64,000 nt of DNA from CAZEER01 sp964511215 (GTDB lineage: Bacteria; Fidelibacterota; Marinisomatia; Marinisomatales; UBA1611), in assembly GCA_964511215.1 (NCBI GenBank), contig CAZEER010000003.1, positions 11,082 through 75,081 of the forward strand. Direction: 5' to 3'. Position numbers and translations under genes: made by a program. The notes beneath the pieces were generated by a model, which worked only from the letters and a program-made list of their open reading frames with translations, had not been told where the DNA came from and searched no databases. Shown here piece by piece: positions 46,180 to 52,605 of this stretch; position 1 is the stretch's first letter, and every line of letters starts with the position of its first letter.

Positions 46180-46598
46180 GTCCCTTCCAGATTAGAATTT
46201 ATTTCATTAGCGGCTTGTGCCTTTTTAGCAAGATAAAACAAATATAACACAGATGTTCTGATTTCATCCTTAGATCCTAAATTATAAAATCCTTTTGGTG
46301 GCATTACGCCATTTTCACCTTTATATCCTTCCCAGACACTATTGAAAAGCTCATCAGTTCCTTTTGCGGCGGCTTTATCCCAATATTCTTTCTCCTCAAG
46401 AATTACAGCTCCATTGATCCCGCGCCTATGGCATCTAAAACATGCTGTGGCCCATATAGATTCTCCTAAAATAATCTGTTTATTAGTAAGTGACTTATAT
46501 TCATTAGAATCGTAAATATTTACTGAGATTTCTTTTTTAGCACATCCTGACAGATTAAAAAGAATAACAATATTTAATAAAGCATAAAATGTTTTCAT
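46176..46598 (-). CDS. Class I cytochrome c lipoprotein
   Basis: A 140-residue lipoprotein (NLSGCAKK) with one heme site, CFRCH, and a likely axial Met in GVMPPKG, typical of cytochrome c5-like proteins. It would shuttle electrons at the periplasmic face of a membrane. It lies 29 bases after kdsD on the same strand and has no other respiratory neighbour here. Confidence 0.88.
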   Translation of the reverse strand: MKTFYALLNIVILFNLSGCAKKEISVNIYDSNEYKSLTNKQIILGESIWATACFRCHRRGINGAVILEEKEYWDKAAAKGTDELFNSVWEGYKGENGVMPPKGFYNLGSKDEIRTSVLYLFYLAKKAQAANEINSNLEGT

Positions 46599-46627
46599 AA
46601 TAATGTATAGATATTTTAATTAGGGTT

Positions 46628-47608
46628 TTATTGGATTCCAGTTTTTAGAATATCATGAATATGTACAATACCATCAGGTTTTTTTAGATTTGGATTAGAA
46701 TAAACAAATAAACTTGTTATGGAGTATTTTTCCATAAGTTCTAGTGCTGAGATAGCTAATGTATCAGATGCTACCCATTTTGGTTTTTTAGACATAATGC
46801 ATTCTGCTGTTTTATCAAAAAGGCTATTATCATTATTTTCTAATCCCCTTCGAATATCACCATCGGTTATAATACCAATCATTTCATTGTGTTTATCTAA
46901 TACTCCGGTTACTCCAAAACCTTTTTCTGAAATAACTAGTAAAGCATCTTTGATGTTAGAAGAATTATAAACAAACGGAATACGGTTATTTTTATGTGTG
47001 AGTTGTTCGACTGTTAATAAAAGGCGCTTACCAAGCATTCCACCTGGATGTATCTCGGCAAAATCTTCCTTATTAAAACCCTTTAACTCAAGTAAAGAAA
47101 CTGCTAGGGCATCTCCCATAGCAAGTGTAGCGGTGGTGCTGGCTGTTGGAGCAAGATCTAAAGTACATGCTTCTTTCTCAATAGATGTATCCAGAAAAAT
47201 ATCAGATTTGAGAGATAATGTTGAATTTTTTCGCCCAATAAGACCTATTATGGGTAGATTTTTCTTTTTTAATATATCTAGAATCTGAGTTAGTTCTATA
47301 CTTTCACCACTATTGCTTACAATGAGAATTACATCTTGGTCTGTAATCATTCCCAGATCACCATGGACAGCTTCTCCTGGGTGTACAAATTGAGCGGGTG
47401 TACCTGTGGATGCCATTGTGGAAGCAATTTTTTGTGATATTAATCCTGACTTACCTATGCCCGATACAATTAATCGGCCCTTACATTCAAAAATGGTTTG
47501 TACTGCTGATTCAAAATATTTATCGATACGATCTTGCATTAAAGAAACAGCTTCTGCTTCAATTTGGAGGACTTGTTTAGCGATAGATTTAATATCAGAG
47601 TTTTTCAT
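46628..47608 (-). CDS. kdsD: Arabinose-5-phosphate isomerase (KdsD/KpsF/GutQ)
   Basis: A 326-residue protein with a SIS domain (about 35-175; SGIGKSGLISQKIASTMAST, SNSGES) and two CBS domains (about 200-325). EIHPGGMLGKR links the two and is diagnostic of KdsD/KpsF. It makes arabinose-5-phosphate for KDO of lipopolysaccharide, which supports a diderm with LPS. Although SIS domains also occur in MurQ etherase, the CBS pair and linker exclude that here. Divergent from the selenoperoxiredoxin. Confidence 0.92.
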   Translation of the reverse strand: MKNSDIKSIAKQVLQIEAEAVSLMQDRIDKYFESAVQTIFECKGRLIVSGIGKSGLISQKIASTMASTGTPAQFVHPGEAVHGDLGMITDQDVILIVSNSGESIELTQILDILKKKNLPIIGLIGRKNSTLSLKSDIFLDTSIEKEACTLDLAPTASTTATLAMGDALAVSLLELKGFNKEDFAEIHPGGMLGKRLLLTVEQLTHKNNRIPFVYNSSNIKDALLVISEKGFGVTGVLDKHNEMIGIITDGDIRRGLENNDNSLFDKTAECIMSKKPKWVASDTLAISALELMEKYSITSLFVYSNPNLKKPDGIVHIHDILKTGIQ

Positions 47609-47674
47609 GATACAAAATTTAATACTATTAACTAATACTACTATTTAGATTTTGATTCAGTTATATATAAAAAA

Positions 47675-48169
47675 ATGAAATATTTATTATTTTTTACTAT
47701 GTTTAATATGTCTTTATTCGGAACGCATCTGCAAGTGGGTGAACAAGCACCTAATTTTTCTTTAAATGATCAAAATGGTAAAAAACACCAATTAGAAGAT
47801 TACAAAGGTAAAAATTTAGTAATTTATTTTTTCCCAAAAGCTTTCACTCCTGGCTGAACAAAACAAGCGTGCGGGTTACGTGATGAGTCAATGACATTTA
47901 AAGATTTAAATATTTCTATATTGGGTATTAGCTATGATTCTCAAGATCAATTAAAATCCTTTAAAGAAAAATATAATCTACCATTTGATTTTTTATCGGA
48001 TTCAGAAAAACTTATGGGTAGTGATTATGGTGTAAATAGTTTTCACTTTTTTCCACAGCGTAAGACCTTTCTCATTGATGAAAAAGGGATTTTAATACAT
48101 ATTTTTAATAATGTCGATTTAAATAGGCATCCTAAAGATATTTTAAAAATATTTAATCACCATGATTAA
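47675..48169 (+). CDS. Selenocysteine-containing PrxQ/Bcp-like peroxiredoxin, exported
   Basis: A 164-residue protein read through an in-frame UGA at 47855-47857 (codon 61). The sequence around it is FFPKAFTPG-Sec-TKQACGLRD: the UGA falls exactly on the peroxidatic cysteine of the PrxQ/Bcp family, with the resolving Cys66 five residues later. Reading continues without frameshift through a complete thioredoxin fold (ILGISYDSQDQLKSFKEKY, FPQRKTFLIDEKG). The N-terminus looks like a signal peptide (MKYLLFFTMFNMSLFG). A 5-bp hairpin at 47867-47881 with loop CGGGT lies after the UGA, a somewhat short and close SECIS candidate. A second selenoprotein gene follows 10 bases later, which supports Sec decoding over a pseudogene. 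Confidence 0.88.
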
Positions 48170-48179
48170 GGAGTAATAT

Positions 48180-48404
48180 ATGAAAGTATCTATTGAATAT
48201 TGCGCAGTTTGAAACTACTTACCGAAAGCTTCCAGTCTGGAGGCTATGTTAAGCGCAACTTTTTCTGATATTGAAGTAAAACTTGTATCTAGTGGCGGGG
48301 GTGTTTTTGAAATAATGCTAGATGACCAATTAATATTTTCAAAAAAATCCTTAAATCGCTTTCCAGAACATGGAGAAATTGTAGATTTAATAAAAGCAGG
48401 ATGA
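48180..48404 (+). CDS. SelW/Rdx-family selenoprotein
   Basis: A frame of 74 residues starting MKVSIEYCAV-Sec-NYLPKA, with UGA at 48210-48212 forming the CxxU redox motif (Cys8, Sec11). The rest (SSGGGVFEIMLDDQLIFSKK, then RFPEHGEIVDLI) is the Rdx fold shared by SelW, SelT and SelH. AAGGAG precedes the ATG by 6 bases. The chain most likely ends at UGA 48402-48404; if that UGA were also read, only one Leu would be added before TAG at 48408-48410. Rdx proteins are thiol-based oxidoreductases. A strong SECIS-like hairpin follows the first UGA. Too short and interrupted for normal gene finders. Confidence 0.88.
48227..48245 (+). promoter_or_regulatory. Bacterial SECIS element in the SelW-like gene
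   Basis: AGCTTCC (48227-48233), loop AGTCT (48234-48238), GGAGGCT (48239-48245): seven consecutive pairs with one G-U. The apical loop begins 21 bases after the UGA and has a G at its second position; it resembles the GGUCU loop of E. coli fdhF. This fits the known rules for bacterial SECIS elements that recruit SelB. Confidence 0.82.
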
Positions 48405-48411
48405 CTGTAGA

Positions 48412-49167
48412 TTGATTTCTGAAATTGATCATAGTGGGAAAATTTATACTGTAAATCTTGAATCTGGGATTGATTTATCAATCCAAAATAATTTTTCGGG
48501 TGATGCCCCAACCTTTTTTAATTCGAATCCTCCTACTATAAGACCCGCACAATCAAAGAATTTTATTGGAGATATCGGTCAGGGGGGTAGCTGTAATGTG
48601 CCCATCACAATGTTAAATATTCATTGTACAGGGACTCACACTGAATCTATTGGTCATATCAATGACTCTGGTGTTAGAGTAGTAGATGTTTGTCCCAAAG
48701 GTTTGATGACAGCTTTATTAATTACTGTAATACCACGGAAAATAAATGAGACTAATGATTCTTATCATTCTAAATTATCTAATGAATTAGTCATAACTAG
48801 GGAAAGTATACAAAAACAATTAACAGCGAATGTGGAAGGACTTATATTAAGAACCCTACCCAATAATCAATCTAAAAAATCAAGAGATTATGATGCAGAA
48901 CCAGCTCCATTTTTTACTAATGATGCTATTGATTATATACATGATGCTGGTATAAAACACCTACTTGTAGATATCCCATCAGTGGACAAGGCTGATGATG
49001 GAGGAATGTTGGAAAATCATAGAAGATTTTTTAAAAATGGAGCAACAATTTCAGAATTATTATTTATCCCTGATATTACCCCGGATGGATTTGGTTTTTT
49101 ACAAATCCAAATCCCAAATTGGGGATTAGATGTTGTCCCAAGTCGTCCGATATTTTATCCTGTGTAA
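48412..49167 (+). CDS. Cyclase-family (KynB-like) metal-dependent hydrolase
   Basis: About 251 residues, TTG start 48412, directly after the SelW-like gene. The metal motif HCTGTHTESIGHI is the variant (GTHTE..GH) of the HxGTHxD..H signature of PF04199, which includes kynurenine formamidase and isatin hydrolase. Other parts (LVDIPSVDKADDGGMLENHR) fit the family. The substrate is unknown. The adjacency to two selenoproteins suggests one transcript, but no functional link is evident. Confidence 0.82.
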   Translation: MISEIDHSGKIYTVNLESGIDLSIQNNFSGDAPTFFNSNPPTIRPAQSKNFIGDIGQGGSCNVPITMLNIHCTGTHTESIGHINDSGVRVVDVCPKGLMTALLITVIPRKINETNDSYHSKLSNELVITRESIQKQLTANVEGLILRTLPNNQSKKSRDYDAEPAPFFTNDAIDYIHDAGIKHLLVDIPSVDKADDGGMLENHRRFFKNGATISELLFIPDITPDGFGFLQIQIPNWGLDVVPSRPIFYPV

Positions 49168-49237
49168 TTTTCATTTTTTAAAATGTATAGTTCTATTTGT
49201 AATTTTATGATTAATGCATGAATGAAAAAGGATCAAA

Positions 49238-50521
49238 ATGAGTAAAGATATTAAAAGTGTAATAACCTGTGACATTGATGGGAAAGTAGAAACATTTAGC
49301 GATGGTGCTGCTGAGCTTTTTGGTTATAATGCAGATGAAGTTATTGGTAAAATGAGAGTTAGTGATTTTAGCGATGGTCAGATTGTTCTTGGCCACGTTA
49401 TTGGTTGGTTAGATGAATCGGTTAAAAAGGGTAAGTGGGAAGGAAATACCACATTTTTACATAAAGATGGTAGTGAGATACCATGTCGTATCAAAATTAC
49501 TCCAACTAGAAATAAGGATGGGGAACACATTGGTTATTGTGGTGTCACAACACCACTAAAAGATAAAACACCTGATGAAGTTAGACCTAAAATAGATCTC
49601 ATGACTAAAATATTTACATGGGTCATTATCATGCGCATGCCCTTTTTGTCGGCCACTTTTGTACCTATTTTTGTCGGAGCTGCAGTTACAAAATTTATGG
49701 GATATACAGTTGATTGGGCTTGGCTTGGTCTAACGTTACTTGGTGGTTCTCTTCTGCATATAGGGACCAATACATCTAATGATTATTTTGATCATTTGAG
49801 TGGTACAGATGAATTAAACTACAACTATAGTAATAAGGGGTTGAATGGTGGAAGTAGGGGTATTCAAATGGGCTTAATTTCGCCTAAAGGAGTTCTCACA
49901 GTTGCTATTATCGCATTTACGCTTAGTGCTATTATCGGCGTTCCACTTATACAGAAAGCGGGTGCACCAATCCTCTGGCTAGGATTAATTGGATTCTTAT
50001 CAGGTTTATTTTATACTGCACCACCTTTTCGATTTTCATCCAGAAAAGGAATAGGCGAACTACTTATTGGGTTAAATTTTGGTCCTTTAATGGTAGCAGG
50101 GAGTGCACTTGTCCAAACGGGTCAGTTTTTACCTGAGGCATTTTTGGCGGGGATACCAATAGGATTTCTTATAGCTGCTGTTGTATATGTGAATGAGTTT
50201 CCTGATCATGATAGTGATAAGGCAACAGGTAAAAATACTTTGATAGTCGTCTTTGGCCCTGAAAAAGCCAGAGCTGGTTACGTATCTTTGGTTGTGGGTG
50301 CATTTTTAAGTATAGTCCTACTAGTGTTAAACGGTACATTCCCATCTATGATTTTAATCACATTATTAGGCTCGTATTTTGGAGTAACATCTATTCAAAC
50401 ATTATATAAATATTATAATAATAGACTTCTTGAACCGGCAAATTGGGGAACTATTATAATGCACAGTGCAACAGGAGCCTTGCTGTTTATAGGGCTCTGG
50501 TTGGGAAATTCCTCATTATAA
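49238..50521 (+). CDS. PAS domain fused to MenA-like prenyltransferase
   Basis: A 427-residue protein. Residues 1-110 are a PAS domain (VITCDIDGKVETFSDGAAEL, FGYNADEVIG, then FLHKDGSEIPCRI). Residues about 125-427 are a UbiA-type membrane enzyme with nine or so helices; NTSNDYFDHLSGTDELNYN and VNEFPDHDSDKATGKNTL hold the two Asp-rich motifs, and SRGIQMGLISP and GLFYTAPPF match MenA (1,4-dihydroxy-2-naphthoate prenyltransferase). MenA makes demethylmenaquinone. Fusion to a sensor domain is unusual and might allow redox or ligand control of quinone synthesis. AAAAAGGAT precedes the ATG; a terminator follows. Confidence 0.87.
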   Translation: MSKDIKSVITCDIDGKVETFSDGAAELFGYNADEVIGKMRVSDFSDGQIVLGHVIGWLDESVKKGKWEGNTTFLHKDGSEIPCRIKITPTRNKDGEHIGYCGVTTPLKDKTPDEVRPKIDLMTKIFTWVIIMRMPFLSATFVPIFVGAAVTKFMGYTVDWAWLGLTLLGGSLLHIGTNTSNDYFDHLSGTDELNYNYSNKGLNGGSRGIQMGLISPKGVLTVAIIAFTLSAIIGVPLIQKAGAPILWLGLIGFLSGLFYTAPPFRFSSRKGIGELLIGLNFGPLMVAGSALVQTGQFLPEAFLAGIPIGFLIAAVVYVNEFPDHDSDKATGKNTLIVVFGPEKARAGYVSLVVGAFLSIVLLVLNGTFPSMILITLLGSYFGVTSIQTLYKYYNNRLLEPANWGTIIMHSATGALLFIGLWLGNSSL

Positions 50522-50547
50522 ATAATTACATATAAATAAAAATAATT

Positions 50548-50578
50548 AAAAGCTTCTTCTTCAAGGGGCTTTTTTTTA
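50548..50578 (+). terminator. Rho-independent terminator after the PAS-MenA gene
   Basis: AAAAGCTTCTT (50548-50558), loop CTTC, AAGGGGCTTTT (50563-50573), then more T. Eleven pairs including two G-U. It separates the quinone gene from the SOS-like operon. Confidence 0.83.
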
Positions 50579-50607
50579 TTTGCATAGATTTGAAACTCTT
50601 TGTAAAA

Positions 50608-50630
50608 TACTTACGAGTAACTTACGAGTA
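50608..50630. promoter_or_regulatory. Candidate LexA operator: tandem 11-bp repeat with TACT-N4-AGTA symmetry
   Basis: ACTTACGAGTA occurs twice with no gap (50609-50619 and 50620-50630). The first copy with its preceding T is a palindrome of form TACT-N4-AGTA; the second is AACT-N4-AGTA. One repeat per helical turn, 22 bases upstream of the 50-residue gene and lexA. Position before an autoregulated lexA operon makes LexA the obvious ligand. The motif differs from the E. coli (CTGT-N8-ACAG) and Bacillus (CGAAC-N4-GTTCG) boxes. Confidence 0.65.
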
Positions 50631-50651
50631 TTATGTTAATAGGATTAGGAA

Positions 50652-50804
50652 ATGAAAAATATATTTAAAAAACAAAATCAAGAAAAAGTATCTGAGGCTG
50701 TAATTCGTGCCGTTTCCAGATTAAATAAATATGAAGATCAGAAAGTATCTCATTCAATAGTATGGGATGGTAAATCGATTAATTATATATCGCTCACCTC
50801 ATGA
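50652..50804 (+). CDS. 50-residue unknown protein at the head of the SOS-like operon
   Basis: ATG at 50652 preceded by AGGATTAGGA; the stop TGA (50802-50804) overlaps the lexA ATG as ATGA. Product MKNIFKKQNQEKVSEAVIRA followed by VSRLNKYEDQKVSHSIVWDG; basic N-terminus, no membrane segment. It occupies the place where imuA-like genes stand in some mutasome operons but is far too short to be ImuA. Function unknown. Confidence 0.68.
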   Translation: MKNIFKKQNQEKVSEAVIRAVSRLNKYEDQKVSHSIVWDGKSINYISLTS

Positions 50805-51421
50805 ACAAACATCTGTCACCAAAACTGAAAAAGTTTCTAGATTTTATTAAGCAATTCACGCTAATTCATAGCCATCCTCCATCTTACGAGGAAATTATGT
50901 CAAATCTAGGATTTGGATCGTTGGGGACAATCAATTGGTATGTAAAAACCCTAGAAGAACAGGGTTACTTATCTCGTGTAAAAGGTCCCAACGGCAAGCG
51001 AGCGCTCATCTTAAGTCAAGAAGAGCATGCTACAACTACAACATCTTGTTTGCCGCTACTGGGACTCATTGCCGCCGGAGAACCTATTGAAGCATTAGAA
51101 AATCCTGAAATGGTTGATGTTCCGCCATCTCTGTTGCATCCGGATAATTATATTTTACAGGTAAGAGGAGATTCTATGATTGATGAACAGATTCATGATG
51201 GAGATTATATTGTTGCGAGGAAAACACAGACTGCCCGTTCGGGGCAGATTATTGTAGCTCTTATTAATGGAGAGGCAACTCTAAAGTGTTATATTAAAAA
51301 AAATGATGGGGTAGAGCTTCATCCCCGTAACCCAGATTATCCGATTATAAAAATTAATCCACAAGATAATTTTTACATTAATGGTGTACTACTCTATTCT
51401 TTTCGAAATTATTTGAATTAA
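50801..51421 (+). CDS. lexA: LexA repressor
   Basis: A 206-residue protein with an N-terminal winged helix (PPSYEEIMSNLGFGSLGTIN) and a C-terminal S24 peptidase domain. The self-cleavage site Ala92-Gly93 (LIAAGEP), Ser125 (RGDSMID) and Lys162 (EATLKC) are present with the standard Ser-to-Lys distance of 37. It represses DNA-damage genes until RecA triggers autocleavage. The first gene overlaps it by 4 bases and the Y-family gene follows after 11 bases, so LexA controls its own mutasome operon. Confidence 0.93.
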   Translation: MNKHLSPKLKKFLDFIKQFTLIHSHPPSYEEIMSNLGFGSLGTINWYVKTLEEQGYLSRVKGPNGKRALILSQEEHATTTTSCLPLLGLIAAGEPIEALENPEMVDVPPSLLHPDNYILQVRGDSMIDEQIHDGDYIVARKTQTARSGQIIVALINGEATLKCYIKKNDGVELHPRNPDYPIIKINPQDNFYINGVLLYSFRNYLN

Positions 51422-51432
51422 GTAAATCTTTT

Positions 51433-52605
51433 ATGACTAGCCAAGACGTTTTGCATATGCGTCTTAATAATATGGAAATTCAGGCGGAGCGGATTATAGA
51501 CCCAAGTCTTAAAGCACGTCCGGTTGCTATTATTTCTTCCCATAATTCTAATGGAAGTATTATATCTTTATCTTCTGAAGCAAAAGAAGAAGGATTACAC
51601 CGAGGCATGAAAGTTTCATTGGTACGGAAAATGAGTCACAGTACCCAATTATTGCCTTACAATCATTCTCTATATGATCGGATTAATTGGTATATATATC
51701 GCGTTGTATCTTCTTATACACCTGTTGTTGAACCACATAGATTGAATGAATTTTTTTTGGATATGGGTGGTATGGATTCAATTTATGGTAATATAAAAAA
51801 TGCAGGTCTTGATATTATAAAACGTATAAGAGATGAAATTAGTATTTATGGGACAATTGGTATTAGTAAGAATAAATTAGTAAGCCAGATTATAACTGCC
51901 GTTATTCCAGATGAAATTCATAAAATTGATAGCGGATATGAATCTCAATTCCTTGAACCTTTAAACCCCAAACTACTACCTGTAGTACGTATAAAATCAA
52001 TTCAATGCATTCTTAAATTTTTATTAATCAAACAAATATCTCATATTCAAATTATGGCAGAGCAATCAGAAGAGTTTGATATATTATTTGGGATATATGC
52101 AAAAGTACTTAGTAAAGAAGCTCAAGGTTATGACACATCACAAGTAAAATCGTATCGTTCACGCAATCACATTTTAGAACAGAAAATATTACCAGAAGAT
52201 ACAAATGACCAAATGATATTGGATGGAATAGTAAAAGATTTATCAGAACGAGTTTCTTTTAAACTAAGAAAACGTAAACAGATTGCAGATCGTGTTCAAT
52301 TAGAGATTCATTATAGCGATGGATATAATATATGCTATAATGGAAAATTTGCAGATATTGATGATATGTCTGTATTTATGACTTGTAAAAAACTATTTAA
52401 AAATGCGAACCAAAGGCGTAATAGAATACGTTCAATATTGATAGATGTATCAGAATTTCGTCCGTATGCTGATCAAAAAAATTTATTTTTTACAAAAGAA
52501 GGTCATAGTATGAAAGTATCTCGGGCAATAGATAAAATTCGTGCAAAATATGGATTTGACAGTATTCAAACTGCTAATGTACTTCGAGTGTTAAATCATC
52601 AGTAA
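51433..52605 (+). CDS. ImuB-like Y-family polymerase homologue lacking catalytic carboxylates
   Basis: A 390-residue member of the DinB/UmuC family. The usual first motif (hVDMDAFFAxVE) appears as VLHMRLNNMEIQAE, so both metal-binding Asp residues are lost; the SIDEAYLD motif is RLNEFFLDMGG, keeping the Glu and Asp of the second half but not the first Asp. The helix-hairpin-helix region and little finger (about 170-390) remain. ImuB proteins are inactive adaptors that bring DnaE2/ImuC to the sliding clamp. It sits between lexA and the DnaE-like gene with a TAATG overlap to the latter. Confidence 0.85.
   Translation: MTSQDVLHMRLNNMEIQAERIIDPSLKARPVAIISSHNSNGSIISLSSEAKEEGLHRGMKVSLVRKMSHSTQLLPYNHSLYDRINWYIYRVVSSYTPVVEPHRLNEFFLDMGGMDSIYGNIKNAGLDIIKRIRDEISIYGTIGISKNKLVSQIITAVIPDEIHKIDSGYESQFLEPLNPKLLPVVRIKSIQCILKFLLIKQISHIQIMAEQSEEFDILFGIYAKVLSKEAQGYDTSQVKSYRSRNHILEQKILPEDTNDQMILDGIVKDLSERVSFKLRKRKQIADRVQLEIHYSDGYNICYNGKFADIDDMSVFMTCKKLFKNANQRRNRIRSILIDVSEFRPYADQKNLFFTKEGHSMKVSRAIDKIRAKYGFDSIQTANVLRVLNHQ

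Noticed and set aside
46628..47608. SIS-domain gene as MurQ etherase of the murein salvage pathway
   Set aside because: The two CBS domains and the EIHPGGMLGKR linker are specific to KdsD/KpsF isomerases. MurQ has no CBS domains.
47867..47881. Firm SECIS call for the peroxiredoxin
   Set aside because: The hairpin has 5 pairs including two G-U, and its loop is only about 14 bases after the UGA, closer than usual. Kept as a candidate mentioned with the gene only.
47675..48169. Peroxiredoxin as a pseudogene or sequencing error (in-frame stop)
   Set aside because: The stop is UGA, falls exactly on the catalytic Cys, the frame continues intact and a second UGA selenoprotein with SECIS follows. 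Sec is the simpler explanation.
50608..50630. Tandem 11-bp repeat as an origin iteron
   Set aside because: Only two copies, with no dnaA or replication gene nearby, and it lies directly before an autoregulated lexA operon. A repressor site is more likely.
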